Below, in pieces: positions 49,764 to 58,744 of a stretch of 64,000 nucleotides of DNA (its first letter is position 1; each line of letters opens with the position of its first letter). Origin of the DNA: Parabacteroides sp. TM07-1AC. GTDB lineage: Bacteria > Bacteroidota > Bacteroidia > Bacteroidales > Tannerellaceae. The stretch is taken from contig NZ_QUKD01000001.1 of assembly GCF_003480915.1 (NCBI RefSeq), positions 62,001 to 126,000 on the forward strand, in the 5' to 3' direction. Made by a program: the position numbers and the translations under genes. The notes under the pieces were generated by a model. The model was given only the letters and a program-made list of their open reading frames with translations. It did no database searches and was not told the origin of the DNA.

Positions 49764-52700
49764 ATGAATATTCCAAAATATTCTTTAGAGAATAGTAAGA
49801 TCATATACTTCTTCTTGGCTGTCATGCTGATAGGTGGTATATATTCTTTCTTCAAATTACCGAAAAAGGAAGATGCCCCCTTTGTAATCAAACAGGCTGT
49901 GTTGGTTACGCAATATCCGGGAGCAACACCTTTTGAAGTGGAAAAGCTGATCACAGAACCCATCGAAAGGGAAATCCAGTCGATGTCTGATGTGTTTCAG
50001 ATCAAGTCGGAATCCTATTTCGGGATGTCTAAGATTTCTATTGAACTGCAACCCACTTTGGATCCGGATTATATGCCTGTCAAGTGGGATGAACTTCGCC
50101 GTAAAGTAAATAACATACAGCCGCGCCTTCCGAGCGGAGCGTCCTCTATTTCTGTGAGCGATGACTTTGGTGATGTATTCGGTATTTACTATGCACTGAC
50201 AGCCGATGACGGTTATACATATGATGAACTGAGAGACTGGGCACAGAAGATCAAAACAGAACTGTCTCCTGTTCCGGGGGTTCAGAAAGTCTATCTGTTC
50301 GGTGAGCAGACACAGGTGATAAATGTAAAGATTTCTGTTCCTAAGCTGGCAAACCTCGGGATCGATCCTAACTCGATCCAGCAAGTGTTACAGACACAGA
50401 ATCTGCTGGTGAATACGGGAGAGATCAATACCGGTGAATATGATCTGCGTGTCAGGGCTGAAGGTACTTATAAAGATATTCAGGACATCCGTGATCAGCT
50501 GATTGTCACAAAAAGCGGAGGTGAAGTCCGGCTGGGTGATATTGCTGTTGTTGAACGGGGATATATGGATCCTCCGTCGAATCTGATGCGTGTGGACGGT
50601 AAACGTGCGATCGGTATCGGTGTGGCTACCGGTGCGAAAGACGATGTGGTGGCTGTCGGTAATGATGTTGCCAGTCATTTGGATGAAATGCAGGAACTTT
50701 TTCCTGTCGGGATGGATTTGAAAACGATCTATCCGGAAAATAAGATTGCCGATGAAGCGAACAATGGTTTTATCCTGAATCTGATCGAATCTTTACTGAT
50801 TGTAATTGTAGTCATCTTCCTGGTGATGGGGTCGCGTGCCGGTATGCTGGTAGGTAGCTCGCTTCTGTTCTCCGTTGGTGGTACATTATTATTAATGTTG
50901 ATCTGGGGAGTCGGTCTGAACCGAACATCATTGGCGGCATTTATCATTGCAATGGGTATGTTGGTGGATAATGCGATTGTGGTAACGGATAATGCACAGG
51001 TAGGTATCAAGCGCGGTTTATCTCGTTACCAGGCATTGATAGAGGGAGCTACCAAGCCTCAGTGGGCATTGTTGGGAGCAACCTTTATTGCGGTCTGTTC
51101 ATTCTTGCCTATGTACCTGGCTCCGGCATCAGTAGCCGAGATCGTTAAACCATTGTTTATTGTGCTGGCCGTTTCGCTGGGATTAAGCTGGGTGCTGGCT
51201 TTGACTCAGACGACTACGTTCGGTAACTTTATTCTGAAAGAAGCCAAGCCGGGAGAATCACAGGATCCGTACGATACAAAGTTGTATCATAAATTTGAAA
51301 ATGTTCTCGGACGACTGATCAAGCGTAGATATATTACAATTACTTCTGTCGTTGCGATGTTGTTCCTGTCTCTGTTTATCATGGCAATTATGCCACAAAG
51401 TTTCTTCCCGATCATGAACAAACCTTATTTCCGTGCCGATCTTATCTTCCCGGAAGGCTATAGTATCCGTGATGTGGAACGGAATGTAAAATCGATAGAA
51501 GAGTATCTGAGCAAGAATGAAAATATCAAATCATATTCGTTTACACTGGGAGGTTCTCCGGTTCGTTACTATCTGGCAAGTTCGTCAGTAGGACCGAAGC
51601 CTAACTTTGCCAATGTGCTGATCGAGACTAAGAATGCAGAAGATGCACAGGCAGAAGAAGGTAAATTCTACGATTATATGGTTGCCAATTATCCGAGTAT
51701 CCTGACTCGTTCAGCCTTGTTTGCATTGTCTCCTGTGCCTGATGCAGCCATAGAGATTGGTTTTATCGGGGATAATGTGGATACGCTGGCGGCATTGACA
51801 GAACAGGTGAAGGAGATTGCCAGGAAGTATGATCAGGTGATGGAAGTTCGTGACAGCTGGGGTAACAAGGTGCCGGTATGGAAACCTTTATATTCGCAGG
51901 AAAAGGGATTACGTTTGGGTATTACCCGTCAGCAGGTTGCTTATTCATTGCGTTCGGCAACGAATGGTGTACCTTTGGGTGAATACCGTGAAGGGGATGT
52001 TTTCATGCCTATCTTGTTGAAAGATGCAGATAAAGATTCGATCAGCCTGAACGATTTGAAGAGTTTGCCTGTTTATAGTGCCAAAGGACGTTCTGTAAAG
52101 GTGGAACAGGTGATCGATGATTTCTCATTGGATTATGATTATGCAGTGGTGAAGCGTTTTAATCGTCAGCCTTATATGATGATGCAGTGCGAGCCGAAGC
52201 GTGGTGCTAATACCATGGCTGCTTTCAGCCATCTGTGGGAGGAAGTACAGCAGCAGGTCAAGGTACCGGAAGGTTACAAGCTTCAGTATTTTGGTGAACA
52301 GAATGAACAGGATAAAGGTAATAAGGCGATTGCTGCCAATATTCCTTTGATGTTTGGTTTGATTTACGTGACATTGTTGTTCCTGTTCCCGAAATATTAC
52401 CGGAAACCGGTTTTGATTATGGCTATGTTGCCGCTTATTTTTATCGGTGTTGTACTGGGATTGCTGGTGTTCGGAAAATCGCTCGACTTCTTTGCTATGC
52501 TGGGATTGCTGGGACTGATCGGTATGAATATCAAGAATGCAATTGTGCTTGTCGATGAGATCGGGTTACAGATGAATAGTGGTCTGGAGCCGGTCAAAGC
52601 TGTAGTTGAAGCGACTAAAACACGTATTGTCCCTGTAACAATGGCTTCGGGTACGACCATTTTGGGTATGCTTCCTTTGTTGGGAGATGCGATGTTTGCC

Positions 52701-52805
52701 GGCATGGCTGCAACGATTATGGGGGGGCTGTTCGTTTCAACAATCCTGACCATCTTCGTGCTTCCGGTCACCTATTGTATATTCTTTAAGATTAAATCTG
52801 AATAA
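49764..52805 (+). CDS. RND efflux transporter permease (AcrB/MexB-like family)
   Basis: 1013 residues, normal for RND pumps. Twelve membrane helices in two sets, with two large periplasmic loops (about 35-330 and 545-845). GMLVDNAIVVTDNAQVGIKRG carries the proton-relay aspartates of helix 4, and LGLIGMNIKNAIVLVDEIG is the matching segment in helix 10. N-terminus MNIPKYSLENSKIIYFF. The hydrophobe/amphiphile branch is favoured. Substrate not predictable. Confidence 0.95.
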   Translation: MNIPKYSLENSKIIYFFLAVMLIGGIYSFFKLPKKEDAPFVIKQAVLVTQYPGATPFEVEKLITEPIEREIQSMSDVFQIKSESYFGMSKISIELQPTLDPDYMPVKWDELRRKVNNIQPRLPSGASSISVSDDFGDVFGIYYALTADDGYTYDELRDWAQKIKTELSPVPGVQKVYLFGEQTQVINVKISVPKLANLGIDPNSIQQVLQTQNLLVNTGEINTGEYDLRVRAEGTYKDIQDIRDQLIVTKSGGEVRLGDIAVVERGYMDPPSNLMRVDGKRAIGIGVATGAKDDVVAVGNDVASHLDEMQELFPVGMDLKTIYPENKIADEANNGFILNLIESLLIVIVVIFLVMGSRAGMLVGSSLLFSVGGTLLLMLIWGVGLNRTSLAAFIIAMGMLVDNAIVVTDNAQVGIKRGLSRYQALIEGATKPQWALLGATFIAVCSFLPMYLAPASVAEIVKPLFIVLAVSLGLSWVLALTQTTTFGNFILKEAKPGESQDPYDTKLYHKFENVLGRLIKRRYITITSVVAMLFLSLFIMAIMPQSFFPIMNKPYFRADLIFPEGYSIRDVERNVKSIEEYLSKNENIKSYSFTLGGSPVRYYLASSSVGPKPNFANVLIETKNAEDAQAEEGKFYDYMVANYPSILTRSALFALSPVPDAAIEIGFIGDNVDTLAALTEQVKEIARKYDQVMEVRDSWGNKVPVWKPLYSQEKGLRLGITRQQVAYSLRSATNGVPLGEYREGDVFMPILLKDADKDSISLNDLKSLPVYSAKGRSVKVEQVIDDFSLDYDYAVVKRFNRQPYMMMQCEPKRGANTMAAFSHLWEEVQQQVKVPEGYKLQYFGEQNEQDKGNKAIAANIPLMFGLIYVTLLFLFPKYYRKPVLIMAMLPLIFIGVVLGLLVFGKSLDFFAMLGLLGLIGMNIKNAIVLVDEIGLQMNSGLEPVKAVVEATKTRIVPVTMASGTTILGMLPLLGDAMFAGMAATIMGGLFVSTILTIFVLPVTYCIFFKIKSE

Positions 52806-52808
52806 GAC

Positions 52809-54104
52809 ATGAAAAGTAAACTGATAATAGGTTGTATGTTATTGGGTGCCCTGGCTGCAAAAGCACAGGTGCAGCCCATCTCGGCAACCGAATATAAAGA
52901 AAAAGTACTGGAATACAGTCGCCAGATCAAGCAGAGTTCGGAAGAACGGATAGCTATGCAGCATGCTATAAAGGCAGCTAAAACGGCATTCTTTCCGGCT
53001 GTGGATTTTTCCGGTAGTTACCAATATCGTATAAACAAGTATGAATTGGGGATGGGGGAAGGTATCCCTGGTATCGAAATGGATCATAATACCTATAGCC
53101 TGGGAGCTACGGTGAGCCAGCCTATCTATGCCGGCGGACAGATCTATAACAACTATAAAGCTGCAGAGATACAGGGACAGATTGCTGATGAGGCGGAAGA
53201 ACTGACGACTGACAATATTGTCTATGCTGCCGATATGAACTATTGGTCTGTGGCAGCCCGCAAAGGTATGTATGATGTCATGACACAATATGTTGATATT
53301 GTACAGGAGCTGGCAAATGTGTTGACTCTCCGTTTTCAGGATGGACAAATCAGTAAAACGGACCTGTTACAGGTCCAGGCACGTTTGAAAGAAGCCGAAC
53401 TGAATAAAAGTTCGGCTTATAAGGATTACCAGATCGCACTGCAGAACCTGAATGTCCTGATGGGTGTTCCCCCTATGGAGCCGATCACGATTGCCGATTC
53501 TATTACAATGGTTCTGCCGTTGCCCATACAGGTTGGTGAATCTGCAGCTTTGGAAAATCGTCCTGATTATCTGATCTCTAAACTGAATATCGAATATCAG
53601 AAAAGGCAGATCAATCTTTCAAAGGCTAAATATAATCCGACTTTGTCGGTCGGTTTTCAGGGATCATGGGGAACTTCCATGCTGAATGTGAAAGGTTCCG
53701 ATAATTTGTGGACACCGGCTGTCTTTGCTTCTTTGAAAATTCCATTGTTCCGTTGGGGAGCACGTTTTAAGGAAGTAAATTCACAGAAGGCTATTCTCCG
53801 GAGCAAAGAGTATGCAATGGATAATACGCGCGACCAGATTACACAGGAGGTTGCCAACGCCTGGACGAGCCTGACGGAAAATACCAAACAGATCAACGTA
53901 GCCGAAGAGGCTTGTAAGATCGCTGAAGAGAATCTCGATTTGAATACTTTCAGTTATAACGAAGGTAAGCTTCCGATTGTCGACGTGCTTTCCGCCCAGC
54001 TTTCCTGGATACAATCTTATAGCAGTCTGATACAGACTTGGTATCAACAAAAAGCCTCCCTGGCACAATACAATAAAGCTATTGGCATTCGCCGCATGCA
54101 ATGA
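52809..54104 (+). CDS. TolC family outer membrane efflux protein
   Basis: 431 residues. Signal peptide (KLIIGCMLLGALAAKA), then two OEP repeats with the typical coiled coil and strand layout (LGATVSQPIYAGGQIYNN; LKIPLFRWGARFKEVNSQKA), and the final NLDLNTFSYNEGKLPIVDVLSAQLSW. It closes the tripartite pump across the outer membrane. A perfect bidirectional terminator follows. Confidence 0.94.
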   Translation: MKSKLIIGCMLLGALAAKAQVQPISATEYKEKVLEYSRQIKQSSEERIAMQHAIKAAKTAFFPAVDFSGSYQYRINKYELGMGEGIPGIEMDHNTYSLGATVSQPIYAGGQIYNNYKAAEIQGQIADEAEELTTDNIVYAADMNYWSVAARKGMYDVMTQYVDIVQELANVLTLRFQDGQISKTDLLQVQARLKEAELNKSSAYKDYQIALQNLNVLMGVPPMEPITIADSITMVLPLPIQVGESAALENRPDYLISKLNIEYQKRQINLSKAKYNPTLSVGFQGSWGTSMLNVKGSDNLWTPAVFASLKIPLFRWGARFKEVNSQKAILRSKEYAMDNTRDQITQEVANAWTSLTENTKQINVAEEACKIAEENLDLNTFSYNEGKLPIVDVLSAQLSWIQSYSSLIQTWYQQKASLAQYNKAIGIRRMQ

Positions 54105-54122
54105 TGTAACTGCTATGTAAAT

Positions 54123-54163
54123 AAAAACGGCTATCGGAATCAAAAAATCCGATAGCCGTTTTT
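54123..54163. terminator. Bidirectional rho-independent terminator
   Basis: AAAAACGGCTATCGGA (54123-54138) and TCCGATAGCCGTTTTT (54148-54163) form a perfect 16-base stem with a nine-base loop. It has T and A runs on both ends, so it serves both the RND operon and the convergent kinase gene. Confidence 0.93.
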
Positions 54164-54182
54164 ATTTATTAGATATTTATTC

Positions 54183-55295
54183 TTAACTCAGGGCTTTCAG
54201 CGAAACGAAGAATGTGGACCCCTTACCTTCTTCCGATTCGAACCAAAGGTCTCCGTCATGCTGTTCGACAAAGTCTTTACAAAGCATCAATCCCAGTCCG
54301 GAACCTTTTTCATTATTTGTTCCGTAGGAGGTGAAGTGGGTATTTTGCTTTAACAGCTTATCCTGGTCTTCTTTCTTTATACCCTTACCTGAATCTTTCA
54401 CGCTGATAACGACAAAATCACCTTCTATCTTGGAAGCGATCGAGATCGTTCCACCTTCAAAACTAAACTTGATAGCGTTTGAAATAAGATTTCTGATGAC
54501 TGTTTTAATCATGTCTATATCGACAAAACCGGATAATTCTTTATCCATATTTTGTAACTGGATAGTCAACCCCTTTTGGGTTGCCATAGGGATATATATT
54601 TCAGCGGTACTTGAAACCAAACTGTTGATATCGGTTTCCTGTTTGTATACGTTCTGCTTCTTTAAACGGTTTTTTGCCCATTTAAGTAAGTTATCCAGCA
54701 ACAGGAATATCTCTTCTGATGTTTTATTCATCATCTGAAGCATTTCAAAAACTTCGGGGCTAACCTGGTCTTTATCCACCATCATAAGAATGGCGTTGTT
54801 CATCATTTTTAAAGAGCCAAGAGGCGAGCGTAAATCATGGGCAATAACAGAATACAGGGTGTCTCTCGATTCGATTGTGTTTTCCAGTTCCTGCTTGATT
54901 TGTTTAATGCTGAATAATTCGAAACGGTGTGCTACACGTTTGACCAATTCCTCTCTTTGGAAAGGTTTCGTGACATATTCCGTCGCTCCCAGTTGGTAAC
55001 CTTTTACTATACTCTGCATATCACTTAAAGCAGACATGATAATAACAGGTATATCGTTCGTGTCCGGATTACTTTTCAGATGTTGTAAAACTTCGTATCC
55101 ATCCATCTCCGGCATCATTATATCTAATAGTATGAGATTAGGGTGCTTGTCATGTGCCAGGCGGAGAGCCTTGGTACCGCTGTCACAAGTGAGTAACCTG
55201 TAACCTTCTTTTTTTAATATAGCTTGTACTAACATGACGTTGGTTGGAACATCGTCAACGATCAATACTGTATATCCTGCTGCTAAATTATCCAT
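54183..55295 (-). CDS. Hybrid response regulator/sensor histidine kinase (REC-HisKA-HATPase)
   Basis: 370 residues from the ATG at 55295; an ATG at 55328 would add 11 residues, but the likely -7 box (55346-55339) leaves too short a leader for it. The receiver domain (YTVLIVDDVPTNVMLV, LLDIMMPEMDGYEV with phospho-accepting D58, TKPF with K110) is followed by HisKA (VIAHDLRSPLG, H153) and HATPase_c (LISNAIKFSFEGG, DSGKGIKKEDQDKL, GSGLGLMLCKDFVEQHGG-like end). No membrane part, so it is cytoplasmic and receives phosphate from another protein. No transmembrane sensor or output regulator is adjacent. Confidence 0.92.
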   Translation of the reverse strand: MDNLAAGYTVLIVDDVPTNVMLVQAILKKEGYRLLTCDSGTKALRLAHDKHPNLILLDIMMPEMDGYEVLQHLKSNPDTNDIPVIIMSALSDMQSIVKGYQLGATEYVTKPFQREELVKRVAHRFELFSIKQIKQELENTIESRDTLYSVIAHDLRSPLGSLKMMNNAILMMVDKDQVSPEVFEMLQMMNKTSEEIFLLLDNLLKWAKNRLKKQNVYKQETDINSLVSSTAEIYIPMATQKGLTIQLQNMDKELSGFVDIDMIKTVIRNLISNAIKFSFEGGTISIASKIEGDFVVISVKDSGKGIKKEDQDKLLKQNTHFTSYGTNNEKGSGLGLMLCKDFVEQHDGDLWFESEEGKGSTFFVSLKALS

Positions 55296-55338
55296 ATCAA
55301 ATATAAACTTTTCTTGATATTCAATCACTATGCGTATA

Positions 55339-55346
55339 CAAAAATA
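55339..55346 (-). promoter_or_regulatory. -7 box of the hybrid kinase gene
   Basis: TATTTTTG on the - strand fits TAnnTTTG. No clear -33 element. Confidence 0.4.
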
Positions 55347-55402
55347 TTAATAAAGTTTGAATATATCGGGGTTTTCATTGTTACATTTTCTAATTATTTT
55401 TT

Positions 55403-56587
55403 CTACTGGCTTCTTTTTGCTTTTGCCCAGGCCCCATTCCCTTTATTTCCAGCTAAATAGAAAAATCCTCTGATCACATTAATGTTCATGAAGGAAAAGT
55501 AATAGGGGATAAAAAACAACTTGTTTCGTACATTTTTCTGTTCTATTATATAACCGGCGTAGGCCATCATATAAAAGGCGACTTGTAAAAGTAGCAATAA
55601 TATATATGTAAATTCTCCCTTACACGCTAAAAATATATTTAATGGTATTAATAAGAATAATATTATAGGTGTAATCGTCCATCGCAGAACACGGTGGCTC
55701 ACGAACTGAAAGCTAAGTATTCCGTAGCGGAATATATTAAACAGACTACGCAGGCGCCAAACGGACTGTAAACCTCCGGCGGCAATGCGTATCTTGCGTT
55801 TTTCTTCTTCTTTCATATTAAGGGAGGCTGTTTCGGTTGCGTAAGCTTCTTTGCAGTAGGCTATCTTATATCCTTTCTGTGCGATACGGAGCGATAAGAT
55901 GAAATCGTCGAGGAGGGTATCGGAAGGCATTTGTTCAAATAGTTCAGTCCGTACGGCAAATAATTCACCAGCTGCTCCTACAGCTGAATATAATCGGAAA
56001 TCCAATGCTTTTAAAGCAGATTCGTATTTCCAGTAAATGCCTTCCCCGGCAGTTGCTCCTTGTGCTGTTTTTGTTTCTACTCTTTTTTCACCGGCCACAC
56101 ATCCTACTTTCGGGTTGGAGAATTGGCGGACAATTTCATGTATAGCTTCCTTATTAAGCATCGTATTCGCATCAGTGAAAATAACATAGGGTGTCGTTAT
56201 ATATTGTATGCCCCGGTTCAGAGCTGCCGTTTTTCCTTTGCGTTCCGGCTGGAAAAGTACGGTAACATCCGGATATTGCTCCAAAAGTTCATTAGTCCGG
56301 TCATTCGAACCGTCTGTAACCCAAACAATTTTCAGTTTGTCTTTGGGATACGCGAGGACATGACAATTATCCATCTTGGACGCAACAATATCTTCTTCAT
56401 TATATGCTGCGATGAAGAGGGTTACATCAGGGAGCGGATCCGGTAATAGAGGATGGGCAGGTTTAGAAAATAATTCTTTTATTCGTACCATTATATATAA
56501 TAGTATTCCATATCCAAGATATGTATAGAAAATGAGGAATAGGCCTATCCAGAATAAGTATTTTACCGTAATATATGTGTAGTCCAT
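55403..56587 (-). CDS. Membrane-bound glycosyltransferase family 2
   Basis: 394 residues. One N-terminal helix (about 10-32), then a GT2 domain with FIAAYNEEDIVASKM, VTDGSNDRTNELL, FTDANTML (DxD-like), the AVGAAGELFAVR acceptor region and the catalytic-base DDFILSLR, then two or three helices near the C-terminus. Layout is that of processive or lipid-linked sugar transferases such as IcaA/NodC relatives. It reads away from the plus-strand glycan genes and is the first gene of the right-hand glycan locus. Confidence 0.92.
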   Translation of the reverse strand: MDYTYITVKYLFWIGLFLIFYTYLGYGILLYIMVRIKELFSKPAHPLLPDPLPDVTLFIAAYNEEDIVASKMDNCHVLAYPKDKLKIVWVTDGSNDRTNELLEQYPDVTVLFQPERKGKTAALNRGIQYITTPYVIFTDANTMLNKEAIHEIVRQFSNPKVGCVAGEKRVETKTAQGATAGEGIYWKYESALKALDFRLYSAVGAAGELFAVRTELFEQMPSDTLLDDFILSLRIAQKGYKIAYCKEAYATETASLNMKEEEKRKIRIAAGGLQSVWRLRSLFNIFRYGILSFQFVSHRVLRWTITPIILFLLIPLNIFLACKGEFTYILLLLLQVAFYMMAYAGYIIEQKNVRNKLFFIPYYFSFMNINVIRGFFYLAGNKGNGAWAKAKRSQ

Positions 56588-56619
56588 TTTTTATAAATGT
56601 AAAAAAATTTTATTAGACG

Positions 56620-56627
56620 CAAATGTA
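56620..56627 (-). promoter_or_regulatory. -7 box of the 55403 glycosyltransferase
   Basis: TACATTTG on the - strand, 33 bases from the start codon of the gene ending at 55403. No -33 match found. Confidence 0.4.
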
Positions 56628-56693
56628 ATAAAGTTTTATAACATTCTTGGAAAACTGGCAGTTCTTTTAAAACATTATGAAAAATAAGTGTTA

Positions 56694-56727
56694 TTTGAAT
56701 GGTGTCCTAATGTTTTTATTATTTTTG
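56694..56727 (+). promoter_or_regulatory. Promoter of the + strand glycan operon
   Basis: TTTG (56694-56697) and TATTTTTG (56720-56727) with a 22-base spacer, slightly long. It precedes the ATG at 56767 or 56794. Confidence 0.5.
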
Positions 56728-56766
56728 TATTCATATTTTGTCTAAAAATATGGTATTCCTACTGGG

Positions 56767-57843
56767 ATGCTTTTTAATTTAATGGAATCGGTTATGAGAG
56801 AAAATCCGGAGATATCTGTTATCGTTCCTGTTTATAAGGCTGAGTTGTATTTGTCTAAATGCATCGATAGTATATTAGCACAGACCTTTACGAATTTTGA
56901 ATTGTTATTGATTAACGATGGTAGTCCTGATCGTTCGGGTGATATTTGTGAGGAATACGCTTTACAAGATAAGCGGATACGGATATTTCATCAAAAAAAT
57001 GCAGGAGTTAGTGTAGCACGAAATGTTGGTTTGGTTTCTATGAGAGGAAGATATATGGCCTTTGTTGATCCTGATGATTATATTTATCCTGATTATTTGA
57101 AATGCTTGTATGACGCTTTACGTCCTGAAGATGGAACCGGTCTTATTATTCAAGGACTTCTTTGTTTTGATGTTGATGGAAACCCATTGCCTGATAAGCG
57201 ATTGCCCGATCGGTTTTATAAGGAACAAGACTTTGGACAAGCCATTTGCGAATGTCGTTTGTGCGAGTGGGGTTATTCTGCTTCTAAGCTTTATCAGACA
57301 GAGACTATCCGGAAAAATAATCTTTGGTTTGATACTCGTATCCGTAATTTGGAGGATTTATATTTTATGTATCAATATCTGCTTAATTGCGATTATTTAG
57401 TGTTGGGAAGTCCGCAGGAGTATGCCTATATCCGATATATTAATTCTATATCTACAACGATTCATCCGTTTGATGCTGTGTATGCCGGATTTCAACTGTA
57501 TCAATCTTTATTGAAGCAGATGATGAATCGTTGGCGGTTCCCTATGGAGAACAGAGATGTGATTTATCGTTCTATGATGTTGGGTTTTGACTGGTCCCTT
57601 AAAACAGATTACCAATCAGATAGAAATGTCTCCCGAGCGGAAAGACTTCTTCATTTAAAATGTCTTATAAAGAATAATTATGCTGTTATGTGTGAGCATT
57701 ATTACCCTGTATATAAATTAGATAAAATAGGGAAAATCTTTTTGAGATGGGGCTGTTTCGGTTTATACGATGCGTATATATCCATGTTTATACGATTTAA
57801 TATACATTCTTTTCTTTATGCACCTGTCCGTAATTTAAAATAG
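56767..57843 (+). CDS. Glycosyltransferase family 2
   Basis: 358 residues; the ATG at 56794 (MRENPEISVIVPVYKAE) is a more typical start and would remove nine residues. SVIVPVYKAELYLSKCIDSILAQTF, LINDGSPDRSGDICEEYA, NAGVSVARN and FVDPDDYIYPDYL are textbook GT-A/GT2 motifs. Soluble, with a C-terminal region of unknown fold. First of three + strand genes ending in the flippase. Confidence 0.93.
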   Translation: MLFNLMESVMRENPEISVIVPVYKAELYLSKCIDSILAQTFTNFELLLINDGSPDRSGDICEEYALQDKRIRIFHQKNAGVSVARNVGLVSMRGRYMAFVDPDDYIYPDYLKCLYDALRPEDGTGLIIQGLLCFDVDGNPLPDKRLPDRFYKEQDFGQAICECRLCEWGYSASKLYQTETIRKNNLWFDTRIRNLEDLYFMYQYLLNCDYLVLGSPQEYAYIRYINSISTTIHPFDAVYAGFQLYQSLLKQMMNRWRFPMENRDVIYRSMMLGFDWSLKTDYQSDRNVSRAERLLHLKCLIKNNYAVMCEHYYPVYKLDKIGKIFLRWGCFGLYDAYISMFIRFNIHSFLYAPVRNLK

Positions 57844-57847
57844 TAAA

Positions 57848-58744
57848 ATGAATTTGGAAGTACTTTATACTATCATCATACCACATAAGAATATTCCTTT
57901 CTTGTTGCAACGGTGTATCGATTCTATTCCTACGAGGAAAGATGTGCAAATTATTATAGTGGATGATAACAGTTCGCCAGAAATAGTAGATTTTTCCGAT
58001 TTTCCAGGATACCGGCGTGAAGACGTGGAAGTTATTTATACAAAGGAAGGGAGAGGTGCGGGCTACGCTCGTAATGTAGGGTTGAAATACATGAAAGGAA
58101 AGTGGTTGCTGTTTGCTGATGCGGACGATTTCTTCTTACCCGGTTTTTGGGAAATATTGGATCGATATAGCCAAACAGATTATGACCTGATCACTTTCCG
58201 TGCGGAGAGTGCCGATTCGGATACGCTTGATCCGGTACCTTCCCGGCAAAAACATTATGCTGAGATTTATGAGGATATGGATCTGGAAATATTGAAGTAT
58301 TCGAATGATGTGCCGTGGGGTAAAATGATTTCTTCCCGTCTGATTGGGGAGTTTCAGCTTCATTTTGACGAAACGCCGGCAGCCAATGATGCGATGTTTT
58401 CTGCTAAGGTGGATTATTGTGCTCGGCGAGTGGCAGCATGTTCTGCAGCTATTTATTGCGCTACAATAAGGAGCAGTTCTTTGTGCTATGGGGTAGTTCT
58501 TGAGAATTTATTGGCCCGGGTGTCGGTGAGTTGCCGGTATAACCATTTTTTACGTGGGATAGGGCGGAAAGATAAGACTATCTATAGTTATGGCAGAGTG
58601 AAAGAATGTCGGGAAAATTTTGGCAGACGAGGATATTATAAGGCATTATGGATTTATTTATCTACGGAATGTGCAGGTAACATATACATCACATACAGAG
58701 ATTTATTAAAAAACAAATGTAGAAAGAGAAATGGAAGATTGTAA
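57848..58744 (+). CDS. Glycosyltransferase family 2
   Basis: 298 residues. TIIIPHKNIPFLLQRCIDSI, IIVDDNSSPE, GAGYARNVGLKYMKGKWLLFADADDFFLPGF are GT2 motifs with the DxD in ADADD. The second half with NDVPWGKMISSRLI and ANDAMFSAKVDY is the usual acceptor part. It starts four bases after the preceding gene and overlaps the flippase gene by 14 bases if that starts at 58731. Confidence 0.92.
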   Translation: MNLEVLYTIIIPHKNIPFLLQRCIDSIPTRKDVQIIIVDDNSSPEIVDFSDFPGYRREDVEVIYTKEGRGAGYARNVGLKYMKGKWLLFADADDFFLPGFWEILDRYSQTDYDLITFRAESADSDTLDPVPSRQKHYAEIYEDMDLEILKYSNDVPWGKMISSRLIGEFQLHFDETPAANDAMFSAKVDYCARRVAACSAAIYCATIRSSSLCYGVVLENLLARVSVSCRYNHFLRGIGRKDKTIYSYGRVKECRENFGRRGYYKALWIYLSTECAGNIYITYRDLLKNKCRKRNGRL